Assembly: GCA_964355525.1 (NCBI GenBank)
Contig: CAYHDY010000039.1
Location: forward strand, 1-10,361
Reading direction: 5' to 3'
DNA: 10,361 nt
DNA from: XYB2-FULL-45-11 sp964355525
GTDB lineage: Bacteria > Patescibacteriota > Patescibacteriia > UBA9934 > GWF2-40-263
The position numbers were made by a program, and so were the translations under genes. The notes under the pieces are model-generated. The model ran no database searches. It was not told the DNA's origin and worked only from the letters and a program-made list of their open reading frames with translations. Within the stretch, counting starts at the first letter, position 1. Every line of letters begins with the position of its first letter. This document shows, in pieces, positions 1 through 7,788 of this stretch.

Positions 1-68
1 AACCAAAATGAATTGGCTCGAAAACATATCCGCAATTCAGAACTTTGTCAATCAAACACGCCATTTCC

Positions 69-97
69 TTGACCTTTCGACACGATTCCATTACACT
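69..97 (+). promoter_or_regulatory. Sigma70-like promoter for the rpsA-ftsH operon
   Basis: A -35 box TTGACC (69-74, five of six consensus bases) is separated by exactly 17 bases from a -10 box TACACT (92-97, four of six). It is the only good match in the 174 bases before the first gene. Transcription would start near 104, leaving an untranslated leader of about 70 bases. The same -10 hexamer with the same 17-base spacing occurs before pilB. This is a prediction from pattern alone. Confidence 0.5.
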
Positions 98-120
98 TTT
101 CTCACTTATTAATTTTAGCC

Positions 121-163
121 CCGTCCGGATCCGATCGAACTTTTAAGCGATCGCGTCTGACGG
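121..163 (+). promoter_or_regulatory. Foldable 5' leader of the S1 gene
   Basis: Two nested stems can form in the leader: CCGTC (121-125) with GACGG (159-163), and CGATCG (132-137) with CGATCG (148-153), closing over an A/T-rich loop. The outer stem includes the first bases of GGAAA (162-166), the only purine-rich, Shine-Dalgarno-like patch before the ATG at 175. Folding could therefore limit ribosome access. Ribosomal protein S1 is known to repress its own mRNA through a structured leader in E. coli. Similar control here is inference only; no homologous leader is recognised. Confidence 0.35.
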
Positions 164-174
164 AAATTTTTTGT

Positions 175-1317
175 ATGACAGACAAAGCGCAGACAGAGTT
201 TCAGAAGTTGATGGAGGATTCAACCTATTTACATATTCCGAAAGTTGGAGATGTTGTGACCGGAAAGGTTGTGGGTGCAGGACGCCGCGAGATCCGTATC
301 GATATTAACGGACTTTCAACAGGTGTTGTTCGCGGCCGAGAACTGTTTACAGAATCTGCAGAATACGGCGGACTGAAAGCAGGAACAGAAGTCGAAGCGA
401 CCGTTATTGAACTTGAAAATGAAAACGGAGAAATGGAACTCTCATTCCGCTTTGCCGGACAAAAGAAAGCATGGGAAGAACTCCGACGTTTGTTTACAAC
501 AGGTGAAACCATCGACGTTAAAATCATGGAAGCAAACAAAGGCGGACTTATCATTACCGTACAAAACATCACAGGATTCTTGCCTGTCTCTCAACTTTCT
601 CCAGAACATTACCCTCGCGTAAGCGGTGGAGACAAAAATAAAATTCTTGAAAAATTGCGTTCATACGTTGGTTCAAAGATGAACGTGCGTGTGATTGATG
701 TAAACGAAGGGGAAGAAAAATTAATTGTTTCTGAAAAAACCGTTTGGGAAGACGCACAAAAGAACGTCATTTCAAAATACAAAGTTGGTGACACCATTGA
801 AGGTGAAGTAACGGCCGTCGCAGACTTTGGCGCATTCGTAAAATTCGATGCACTTGAAGGTTTGGTTCACATCAGCGAAATTGCATGGCAACGCATTGAT
901 CACCCACGTGATTTACTTAAGATCGGTCAAACGGTGAAAGCAGAAATTATCGGAATCGAAGGAAGCAAGATCTTCTTGTCCATGAAAAAATTGATCAAAG
1001 ATCCTTGGGCAGATGTTGCGGCACGTTACACGATCGGCGAAATGGTTGAAGGAACCGTACTCAAAGTAAATCCGTTTGGACTCTTCGTCGAACTCGACTC
1101 TGAAATCCACGGTCTTGCCCACGTTTCTGAGCTTTCAGACAAACCCGTCACAGATGTCACAACAATTGCAAAGCCAGGAGATCGCATGTCCTTCAAGATT
1201 GTTTCAATCGAACCAAAGGAACATCGTCTCGGACTCTCCCTTAAAACAAACAGTGAACCAGCTGAATCCGCAGAACCCGTCAAAGGCAGTGAGACTGTCG
1301 AAACAGCAACCGAATAA
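175..1317 (+). CDS. rpsA: Ribosomal protein S1-like protein, four S1 domains
   Basis: The product is an RNA-binding protein of the S1 family, which helps the 30S subunit bind and unfold mRNA. It has 380 residues. Four S1 (OB-fold) domains can be traced at about residues 22-92, 108-188, 204-272 and 286-357. The last two are the most typical, with VGDTIEGEVTAVADFGAFV (204-222) and EGLVHISEI (228-236), then VEGTVLKVNPFGLFVEL (291-307) and HGLAHVSEL (312-320). The tail (358-380) is acidic and Ser/Glu/Thr-rich, probably disordered. E. coli S1 has six domains and 557 residues, so this is a short form. The ATG at 175 is chosen because it begins just before the first domain and has a weak GGAAA eight bases upstream. 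The gene is first in an apparent operon with ftsH, three bases downstream. A general S1-domain RNA-binding protein is an alternative to a true ribosomal S1. Confidence 0.88.
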   Translation: MTDKAQTEFQKLMEDSTYLHIPKVGDVVTGKVVGAGRREIRIDINGLSTGVVRGRELFTESAEYGGLKAGTEVEATVIELENENGEMELSFRFAGQKKAWEELRRLFTTGETIDVKIMEANKGGLIITVQNITGFLPVSQLSPEHYPRVSGGDKNKILEKLRSYVGSKMNVRVIDVNEGEEKLIVSEKTVWEDAQKNVISKYKVGDTIEGEVTAVADFGAFVKFDALEGLVHISEIAWQRIDHPRDLLKIGQTVKAEIIGIEGSKIFLSMKKLIKDPWADVAARYTIGEMVEGTVLKVNPFGLFVELDSEIHGLAHVSELSDKPVTDVTTIAKPGDRMSFKIVSIEPKEHRLGLSLKTNSEPAESAEPVKGSETVETATE

Positions 1318-1320
1318 CCT

Positions 1321-3168
1321 ATGAAACCGCTTTCAAAAAATCTAATCCTCGCCATCTTGGCCATTCTGGTCATCTCCGCAATTTTTTCGAGCTACTCGTT
1401 CAAAAAAGAAAAGCCGGAGGAGGTGAACGTGGCGAAAGTGGTAGAAGAAATTCAAAACGGATCCATTCAATCGATTGATATTGAAGGAGCCGACATTCGC
1501 ATCGCTCTCAAAGACGGCGCGAAACAAACAACACGCAAAGAATCCACCGTTGCTCTTCCAGAACTGCTCATCAACTATGGTGTGACAGCAGAGCAATTGC
1601 GCAATGCAAACATTAACGTCAAAGATCGTTCAACCAAATCCTACATTTTGGGTGTGATCTTACCGTCCCTTTTGCCGCTTCTTCTTCTCATGCTGGTGTT
1701 TTGGTTCATGCTCCGACAAATGCAGGGAGCAAACAGTAAGGCGATGTCATTTGGAATGTCGAATGCAAAGGAAGCAAATAAAGAAACAAAATCGAAAGTG
1801 ACCTTCGCAGATGTTGCAGGGGCAAAAGAAGCAAAAGAAGAATTACGTGAGATCGTGGATTTTCTCAAAAATCCAAAAAAGTTCGCAGACCTTGGAGCAA
1901 AATTACCAAAGGGTGCGTTGCTCGTTGGTCGTCCGGGAACAGGAAAGACCTTGCTTGCCCGCGCGGTTGCAGGTGAAGCGGGTGTTCCCTTCTACCACAT
2001 GAGCGGATCGGAATTCGTTGAAATGTTTGTCGGAGTCGGTGCATCACGCGTTCGCGATTTGTTTGCACGCGCAAAGAAAACCGCACCATGCATTATCTTC
2101 ATTGATGAAATTGATGCTGTTGGACGTCAGCGCGGTTCCGGTCTCGGTGGAAGTCATGATGAACGCGAGCAAACCTTGAATCAAATCTTGGTTGAGATGG
2201 ACGGATTCGATCCAAACATCGGCGTCATCGTTCTTGCCGCAACAAATCGTCCGGATGTTCTTGATCCTGCATTGCTTCGTCCGGGACGTTTTGACCGTCG
2301 TGTCATTCTCGATCTCCCGGATATCAATGAACGTACAGCTATTCTCGAAATCTACGCAAAAAACAAACCGCTTGTTGCAGACATCAACTTGCGACGTGTT
2401 GCAGAACGTACCGCAGGATTTGCAGGCGCGGATCTCATGAATCTTTTAAACGAGGCGGCCATTCGCGCCGCACGTCGCAATGATTCAAAGGTCACGCAAG
2501 AAGATGTTCTCGATTCCATCGAAAAAGTCATGCTCGGACCGGAACGTCGCAGCGCTGTGATGAGCAAAGAAGAAAAGAAACTCACAGCGTATCATGAAGC
2601 GGGTCACGCGATCATCGCACATATCCTTCCAAATTCCGATCCTGTTCATAAAGTTTCAATTATCCCCCGCGGTTCCGCAGGCGGTTACACCATGAAAGTT
2701 CCATCTGAAGACAAACGTATGCACAAACGCGCAGAGTTTCTCGCAGACATGGCTGTCATGCTCGGTGGATTCGTTGCGGAAAAAGAAACGTTCGGAGATG
2801 TCACAACAGGTGCCTCGGATGATCTTCGCAAATGCACACGTCTTGCCCGTGAAATCGTCACACGTTACGGAATGAGTGAAACACTCGGACCACGCGTCTT
2901 CGGTGAAACGCAAGAAATGGTATTTCTTGGAAAAGAAATTCATGAACAAAGAAACTATTCTGAAAAGACCGCAGAGTTGATTGACCTCGAAGTTGAAAAA
3001 CTGGTGAATGGCGCCCTTGAAACAACTCGTGGTATAATCCGAAAAGAAAAAATGCATCTGGATAAAATCGCGAAAGCACTTCTTGAAAAAGAAGTTCTCG
3101 AAAAAGAAGAATTCGACGCGCTCTTTTCCGGTAGCAATGCCGTTGCACCTAACACGTACACGACATAA
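1321..3168 (+). CDS. ftsH: ATP-dependent zinc metalloprotease FtsH
   Basis: FtsH is a membrane-anchored hexameric AAA+ protease that extracts and degrades misfolded membrane proteins and short-lived regulators. The 615 residues show the full family layout. A transmembrane helix at about 7-25 is followed by a small extracytoplasmic domain (about 30-105) and a second helix at about 108-131. The AAA+ module has Walker A GRPGTGKT (203-210), pore loop FVG (236-238), Walker B IIFIDE (258-263) and the second region of homology with arginine fingers (ATNRPD to GRFDRR, 307-327). The peptidase has HEAGH (425-429) and the third zinc ligand in TTGASDDL (495-502). The P-loop is odd: Arg replaces the first Pro of the usual GPPGTGKT. 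The start lies three bases after the S1 stop with no clear ribosome-binding site, so translation is probably coupled. Length and motifs are complete, so the protein is likely functional. Confidence 0.97.
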   Translation: MKPLSKNLILAILAILVISAIFSSYSFKKEKPEEVNVAKVVEEIQNGSIQSIDIEGADIRIALKDGAKQTTRKESTVALPELLINYGVTAEQLRNANINVKDRSTKSYILGVILPSLLPLLLLMLVFWFMLRQMQGANSKAMSFGMSNAKEANKETKSKVTFADVAGAKEAKEELREIVDFLKNPKKFADLGAKLPKGALLVGRPGTGKTLLARAVAGEAGVPFYHMSGSEFVEMFVGVGASRVRDLFARAKKTAPCIIFIDEIDAVGRQRGSGLGGSHDEREQTLNQILVEMDGFDPNIGVIVLAATNRPDVLDPALLRPGRFDRRVILDLPDINERTAILEIYAKNKPLVADINLRRVAERTAGFAGADLMNLLNEAAIRAARRNDSKVTQEDVLDSIEKVMLGPERRSAVMSKEEKKLTAYHEAGHAIIAHILPNSDPVHKVSIIPRGSAGGYTMKVPSEDKRMHKRAEFLADMAVMLGGFVAEKETFGDVTTGASDDLRKCTRLAREIVTRYGMSETLGPRVFGETQEMVFLGKEIHEQRNYSEKTAELIDLEVEKLVNGALETTRGIIRKEKMHLDKIAKALLEKEVLEKEEFDALFSGSNAVAPNTYTT

Positions 3169-3183
3169 CTTTATCGGATAGAT

Positions 3184-4170
3184 ATGAAAAAAAATTCCAC
3201 AGCGATTTATCGAACGCTATTACGCGAGAGCTTGACTCTCGCATGGCAGAGAAAAACGCTGTGGATTTTTGGTATCTTCGCTGCAATCGTTTCAACGGGT
3301 GGTGTCTTTGATGTCGCCACTGCGGGAATGCGACGCGTTCAACTCGGAGGAACATTCACCCATCAATTCATCAGCAGTTGTTTTGCGGGCTATTCCATGT
3401 TCGGTTCATTCCTTTCTCGAGCGCAAACACTCGGACCAACTCATGGGATCGCCGCTCTTTTCTTCATCATTCTTATCTGTGTCGGCGGAATCTTTCTTGC
3501 TGTTCTTTCTCAAACAGCACTCATTCATGGAATAAAATCGCCTACGCACGAGCATCCGAATGTGATTCGTAAACGTGCGCACGATCACATCGCCCGCATT
3601 TTTACATTGGATGTTCTCACAAAATTAGCTGGTGCCGTAGCGATTGCCATTGCAACGATTCCGTTTCTTTGGCAAGGTCCCGTCTCTGACAACACATTTC
3701 TTCTTCTTGCCTGTATTCAGTTAGTCATCTTTTTCCCACTCGTTCTCGTTATAAACATTCTTTCATTCCTCGCCATCATTCATATCATTGAAACCGAAGC
3801 AACTATTTCCGAAGCACTTTCGGTGGCATGGAATATTTTTGCGAGACACTGGCTTGCAACGTTCGAATATGCCATTTTACTTTTCCTTCTCATTGCTCTT
3901 TCAGGTTTTGTTCTGCTTGCCATCATTCTTTTTCTCACCGTCCCCTACGCTCTTATTTATTCCGCTTCTCTTCTCACAGGCTCGTTTATCATCTTCGTCG
4001 TTGCGAACGCTCTCTTCGGACTAGTTGCTCTTGCAATCATTCTCGCCTTTGGAGGAGCTGTCATCACGTTTCAATATAGTGCGTGGTATCTTTTCTACAA
4101 ACAAACCGGTCTCCCCCTCCACGCACGTTTACCCATCGCAAAAACATTCCGCCTGTTCGGGATAAAATAA
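3184..4170 (+). CDS. Polytopic membrane protein of unknown function
   Basis: I do not recognise a characterised family. The 328-residue product is strongly hydrophobic, with about six to seven predicted membrane segments near residues 25-45, 86-112, 142-162, 170-200, 225-255 and 258-300 (the last long enough for two). The N-terminus has a cytosolic-looking stretch ending in WQRKTLWIFGIFA (21-33), and a similar amphipathic motif, ISEALSVAWNIFARHW (208-223), precedes a later helix. This repeated 'long helix, Trp, then membrane' pattern resembles uncharacterised membrane proteins annotated as glycerophosphodiester phosphodiesterase membrane-domain-like, but I see no catalytic residues. A positively charged loop with several His (119-137) lies between helices. 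It starts 15 bases after ftsH and ends just before a terminator, so it probably shares the rpsA-ftsH transcript. It could be a membrane partner or substrate of FtsH, but that is speculation. Confidence 0.8.
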   Translation: MKKNSTAIYRTLLRESLTLAWQRKTLWIFGIFAAIVSTGGVFDVATAGMRRVQLGGTFTHQFISSCFAGYSMFGSFLSRAQTLGPTHGIAALFFIILICVGGIFLAVLSQTALIHGIKSPTHEHPNVIRKRAHDHIARIFTLDVLTKLAGAVAIAIATIPFLWQGPVSDNTFLLLACIQLVIFFPLVLVINILSFLAIIHIIETEATISEALSVAWNIFARHWLATFEYAILLFLLIALSGFVLLAIILFLTVPYALIYSASLLTGSFIIFVVANALFGLVALAIILAFGGAVITFQYSAWYLFYKQTGLPLHARLPIAKTFRLFGIK

Positions 4171-4171
4171 A

Positions 4172-4200
4172 TTGCGAAGATTCCAAAAACCACATACACT
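4172..4200 (+). promoter_or_regulatory. Sigma70-like promoter for pilB, overlapping a terminator
   Basis: A -35-like TTGCGA (4172-4177, four of six consensus bases) lies 17 bases before TACACT (4195-4200), the same -10 sequence and spacing as the promoter before rpsA. The expected start site, about seven bases downstream, falls in the GAAA loop of the terminator hairpin (4207-4210). A transcript starting there would lack the left arm and so could not form the terminator, while transcripts from upstream would. This is a pattern-based prediction. Confidence 0.4.
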
Positions 4201-4227
4201 GAGATAGAAATATCTCAGTTTTTGTTT
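4198..4227 (+). terminator. Intrinsic terminator after the rpsA-ftsH-membrane gene operon
   Basis: A perfect nine-base-pair stem (ACTGAGATA at 4198-4206 with TATCTCAGT at 4211-4219) closes a GAAA tetraloop and is followed directly by a T-rich tract (4219-4227, interrupted by one G). It lies 27 bases after the membrane-protein stop codon. This is a textbook Rho-independent terminator. Confidence 0.85.
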
Positions 4228-4237
4228 GAAAAAAATT

Positions 4238-5968
4238 ATGTCAACCGATTCACAAAGCATTGAAGATCTTTTGCATCACACCGGGGCGAAATCCGCGGAT
4301 ACTTCCGGTCAAACATCGACGGTGGAAGCATTTGAAGCAAAAATGCATGACGTACGATTAAAAGAAAAAGAAGTTGAGACCCAACAAATTGCACAAACGA
4401 ATAAAGTTTCCTACGTGAACTTAAAGGGATTCCCTATTTCTCCGGATGCCCTTCGACAAATTCCAGAGGAACAAGCTCGCACAATGAATGTTGTCTGTTT
4501 TTTATTTACCGGTCCTGAAATTCGTCTCGGTTCAACAACGCCGACAGAACCCGCCGTCAAAGAATTGGTTTATCAACTGCAAGAACGCAATAAAGCGAAC
4601 GGAGGAGTCTATCAAATCTCAGAAGAGAGTTTGCGCGTCGCGCTAAAGGCGTATGAAACACTTCCGAAAATAAAAGCGATCGTGAAAGGCGTCAAAATCA
4701 CAGATGAAGAACTCTCCCGTTTTCAATCAGAAATGAAATCCTACGGAGATGTTCAAAAAACAGTTACTTCCGCCTCCATCACAGACATCATGACCATTCT
4801 CATCGCCGCCGCTTTGCAATTCGGAACATCCGATATTCACGTTGAGGCAGAGGAAAAGAAAATCATCGTGCGTTTCCGTATCGACGGCATTCTGCAAGAA
4901 GTCGCTTCCCTCCCGCATGAACTTTGGAAAAAAATCATCGCACGTATTAAATTAATCTCAGGACTGAAAATCAATGTGACCGATCGTCCGCAAGACGGAC
5001 GTTTCACGATTTTCTTGAAAGATGGAGATACAGATGTTCGTGTTTCGACCATTCCAACGGCATGGGGCGAGTCTGTCGTTATGCGTATCTTGAAACCGAG
5101 CGCGATCAACGTAGAGTTCTCACAACTCGGTTATCGTCCGCTCGCGGAAAAACGATTATTGAAAGAAATCGAGAAACCGCACGGCATGGTGATGACAACA
5201 GGACCGACCGGTTCCGGAAAAACGACCACGTTGTATGCGATCCTTCGAAAATTGAATACGTCAGGCGTGAAAATTATTACACTCGAAGATCCGATCGAAT
5301 ATAAACTCGAGGGAATCAACCAATCACAAATCGATCACGCAAAAAATTACACATTCGGCGGAGGTCTTCGTTCGATTCTGCGACAAGACCCGGACGTGGT
5401 GATGGTCGGAGAAATCCGCGATCTCGAAACCGCCGACGTCGCGATCAACGCTGCACTCACGGGACATTTAATGCTCTCGACTCTGCACACAAACGATGCG
5501 GCAGGAGCGATTCCACGTTTCATCTCAATGGGTGTCAAACCATTTCTCCTCGCTCCGGCGATGAACGCGATCATCGGGCAACGTCTGACACGAAAGGTTT
5601 GTTTGAACTGCAAAGAAGAAATTCAACTCTCGCCCGAGCAACTCGCCTTCGTGAAAAAAGTCGCGAGCGAAATTCCACCGGCGTCCGGAGAAATCGTCAA
5701 ACCGGAAACGGAATGGAAATTTTATAAAGGAAAAGGATGTGACATCTGCAACAAGTCCGGGTATAAAGGCCGTTTGGGAATTTACGAAATTCTCACCATG
5801 AGCGACGAGATCAAAGGTGCGATGTCGGAAAAGATTTCCGAATATGAAGTACGCGAACTCGCAAAGAAACAAGGAATGACCACAATGCAACAAGACGGAA
5901 TCCTGAAAGTCCTCGATGGACTGACGACCGTGGAGGAAATTCTGCGTGTTGCTGGTGAGTCGACATAA
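4238..5968 (+). CDS. pilB: Type IV pilus assembly ATPase PilB (GspE family)
   Basis: PilB is the cytoplasmic hexameric ATPase that powers extension of type IV pili. From the ATG the protein has 576 residues. A charged, flexible N-terminus (1-55) leads into a divergent N-terminal domain (about 58-165), then the ATPase core. The core shows Walker A GPTGSGKT (322-329), the Asp box ITLEDPIEY (347-355), Walker B DVVMVGEIRD (386-395) with the catalytic Glu, and the His box GHLMLSTLHTND (409-420). Two CxxC pairs (455/458 and 501/504) form the zinc-binding site typical of PilB/GspE and absent from the retraction ATPase PilT. I prefer ATG at 4238 over the in-frame TTG at 4226, because the TTG lies in the terminator T-tract and would add only four residues. 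Neither start has a clear ribosome-binding site. No pilC, pilT or pilin gene is adjacent, which is unusual. GspE (secretion) is the alternative name. Confidence 0.95.
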   Translation: MSTDSQSIEDLLHHTGAKSADTSGQTSTVEAFEAKMHDVRLKEKEVETQQIAQTNKVSYVNLKGFPISPDALRQIPEEQARTMNVVCFLFTGPEIRLGSTTPTEPAVKELVYQLQERNKANGGVYQISEESLRVALKAYETLPKIKAIVKGVKITDEELSRFQSEMKSYGDVQKTVTSASITDIMTILIAAALQFGTSDIHVEAEEKKIIVRFRIDGILQEVASLPHELWKKIIARIKLISGLKINVTDRPQDGRFTIFLKDGDTDVRVSTIPTAWGESVVMRILKPSAINVEFSQLGYRPLAEKRLLKEIEKPHGMVMTTGPTGSGKTTTLYAILRKLNTSGVKIITLEDPIEYKLEGINQSQIDHAKNYTFGGGLRSILRQDPDVVMVGEIRDLETADVAINAALTGHLMLSTLHTNDAAGAIPRFISMGVKPFLLAPAMNAIIGQRLTRKVCLNCKEEIQLSPEQLAFVKKVASEIPPASGEIVKPETEWKFYKGKGCDICNKSGYKGRLGIYEILTMSDEIKGAMSEKISEYEVRELAKKQGMTTMQQDGILKVLDGLTTVEEILRVAGEST

Positions 5969-5975
5969 TTGAATT

Positions 5976-6734
5976 ATGAATTACAGATACAACCTTCTTC
6001 AGCGTGAAGCCAAAAGAATCTATCGGTATTTTTATCCCGTGCAAAAATCCTCTTATACACTCGGGGAAGTTGCGGATATTTGCAGTGTCCGATTGGTTCC
6101 GCCGGAAGACTTAAGAGTTTTCTTTACACGTTGCATTAAAATGCTTCAAGAAATAAAAGGAAACGATATCGGTGATTATCTGGAGTTTGGTGTTTTTAAC
6201 GGAGCGTCTCTGTCGAGCATGTACCTCACAGTAAAAGAACTCGGACAAAATTCCATCAGATTTTTTGGATTTGATGCCTTTGAAGGTTTACCCGCCGGCG
6301 CAGAAAACGAAGACGCGGGTGTTTGGAGAAAAGGATTTTACACATGTTCGTTTGAAAAGATGTCTGAATGTTTATTAAAACAAAATATACGACCTGAAAG
6401 TGTGAATTGGGTGAAGGGTTGGTATTCGGACACGTTAAATCAGAAAACGATTCAAAAATATTCTTTGGATAACATCGGAATTGTTTTTATTGATTGCGAT
6501 ACGTACAGTTCTTCAAAATCCGTTTTAGATTTTATCGGTCCGCTATTGAATCGAGAGGCGATTCTTTGTTTTGATGACTGGAAATTGAACGATCTTGATA
6601 TCAAAGGTTTGGGTGAATATAAATCGTTTAATGAGTTTCTCGATCAACATCCGGAATTTCATGTCAAAGAAATCGAATCTTACAACAGAAAATCTCGATC
6701 GTTCTTAATTTCACCAAAGCGTTCATACGTATGA
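5976..6734 (+). CDS. TylF/MycF-like SAM-dependent methyltransferase
   Basis: The 252-residue product resembles the TylF (macrocin O-methyltransferase) family, which moves a methyl group from S-adenosylmethionine to a sugar hydroxyl, usually with a divalent metal. The SAM-binding motif YLEFGVFNGASL is at 68-79, the family signature FFGFDAFEGLP at 96-106, and the metal and catalytic Asp motifs FIDCDTYSSSK (171-181) and CFDDWK (198-203). An N-terminal helical stretch (1-60) is also typical. The gene begins seven bases after the pilB stop and overlaps the next gene by four bases (ATGA), so it is probably cotranscribed and translationally coupled with the inositol-phosphate synthase. Its base composition is visibly richer in A/T than pilB, which suggests a different history. 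The methyl acceptor cannot be read from sequence; a sugar, glycan or cyclitol is likely. The family call is secure, the substrate is not. Confidence 0.85.
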   Translation: MNYRYNLLQREAKRIYRYFYPVQKSSYTLGEVADICSVRLVPPEDLRVFFTRCIKMLQEIKGNDIGDYLEFGVFNGASLSSMYLTVKELGQNSIRFFGFDAFEGLPAGAENEDAGVWRKGFYTCSFEKMSECLLKQNIRPESVNWVKGWYSDTLNQKTIQKYSLDNIGIVFIDCDTYSSSKSVLDFIGPLLNREAILCFDDWKLNDLDIKGLGEYKSFNEFLDQHPEFHVKEIESYNRKSRSFLISPKRSYV

Positions 6735-7786
6735 AACAGATAAATGTCGCTGTCGTTGGAGTGGGAAGTTTTACAAAAGCATTAGTCGAAGGAGTTTCTT
6801 TTTACACAAAGAACCCCGAGGAAGAAATCGGATTGCTTCATCCTCTCATCGGCAAATACAAAGTGAAAGATATCAATTTCGTTTGTGCGTTTGATGTTGA
6901 TGAACGAAAAGTCGGTCAAAAACTCTACAAAGCAATATCCCAAGGGGCAAACGTTACAAAAGAAATCATAAAACCACTTAAGTACAGCGCGCTCGTTCAT
7001 CGAGGTCCGACGCTTGATGGTGTCATCGATGAAATGAAAGGAAGTTTTGTACATGAAAGCAGTAAACCCGTTGCGGATGTCGCAAAAATTTTAAAAGAAA
7101 CAAAAGCGGATGTGCTTGTAAACTTGGTTCCATCAGGAAGTGATGAGGCAACACGCTTTTATGCAGAAGAAGCATTGAAGGCAGAATGCAGTTTTATCAA
7201 TTGCATTCCGACTCCTCTCACGACAGATCCAAAATGGCGAAAACGATTTGAAAACAAAGGACTTGTTCTTCTCGGCGATGATATCAAGAGTCAACTCGGT
7301 GCAACGATGTTGAATCGGTTTCTCTTGCAACTCTTAAACATGCGGGGGATCCATGTCACAAAAACACATCAAGAAAACAGAGGAGGAAACGCGGATCATT
7401 TCAATTTGCTTTATCGATTTGCACACAAAGAAAAATCAAAGAGTGCGGCACTGAAAACGTTTTTGAAAAATAGTGACGCGGAACCAACCGTAAAATTCTC
7501 TTACACAGGAGAATCATCCGGACATAAATTGGTTAATCTCATTATCGAAGGGGAGATGTTCGGTCGAACACCGATTGTCATTAAAAGTACAATCGAAGAT
7601 GAAATCAGTATAAATGGTGCGGGAACAGTTGTTGACGCCATCAGAATTGCAAAATATCTTGTTGATAAAAAAATGCAAAAAAACGCATACCTTGCCTGTG
7701 CCTTCTTAATGAAAACACCTCCACAGTCTATGGATGACGCAGAAGCGTTTGAGGTATTCAATAAATTATTGAATAATAAAAAGTAA
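6731..7786 (+). CDS. ino1: myo-Inositol-3-phosphate (1L-myo-inositol-1-phosphate) synthase
   Basis: This enzyme converts glucose 6-phosphate to myo-inositol 3-phosphate using a bound, recycled NAD, the only known route to new inositol. The 351 residues align well, from memory, with the mycobacterial Ino1 type. They show a Rossmann start INVAVVGVGSF (4-14), FDVDERKVG (54-62), RGPTLDG (91-97), the active-site motif GDDIKSQLGATM (182-193) with the conserved Lys186, GGNADHFNLL (218-227), GAGTVVDAIRIAK (296-308) and the C-terminal LACAFLMKTPPQ (321-332). Mycobacterial Ino1 has 367 residues, so the length is normal. One difference is SINGAG (293-298) where SPNSAG is usual in the prokaryotic enzymes I recall. 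The start overlaps the methyltransferase stop (ATGA). Bacterial inositol phosphate usually feeds phosphoinositide lipids, compatible-solute phosphodiesters or mycothiol; none of those genes is visible here. A palindromic terminator follows. Confidence 0.92.
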   Translation: MKQINVAVVGVGSFTKALVEGVSFYTKNPEEEIGLLHPLIGKYKVKDINFVCAFDVDERKVGQKLYKAISQGANVTKEIIKPLKYSALVHRGPTLDGVIDEMKGSFVHESSKPVADVAKILKETKADVLVNLVPSGSDEATRFYAEEALKAECSFINCIPTPLTTDPKWRKRFENKGLVLLGDDIKSQLGATMLNRFLLQLLNMRGIHVTKTHQENRGGNADHFNLLYRFAHKEKSKSAALKTFLKNSDAEPTVKFSYTGESSGHKLVNLIIEGEMFGRTPIVIKSTIEDEISINGAGTVVDAIRIAKYLVDKKMQKNAYLACAFLMKTPPQSMDDAEAFEVFNKLLNNKK

Positions 7787-7788
7787 AC

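Noticed and set aside
2..112. Open frame at the left edge (ATG at 8, stop at 110-112, about 34 residues)
   Set aside because: It is short, matches nothing I recognise and overlaps the predicted rpsA promoter. It could be the tail of an upstream gene, but the sequence does not support that over chance.
2656..3057. Minus-strand open frame opposite ftsH (133 codons)
   Set aside because: It lies fully within the FtsH peptidase coding region and its translation is Phe/Cys/His-rich without any recognisable motif.
4226..4237. TTG start for pilB
   Set aside because: It lies in the T-tract of the terminator and adds only four residues; the ATG at 4238 is the simpler choice.
5964..5969. CATAAT as a -10 box giving a leaderless methyltransferase transcript
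   Set aside because: The spacing to the ATG is suggestive, but no -35 is present and the hexamer contains the pilB stop codon, so chance is likely.
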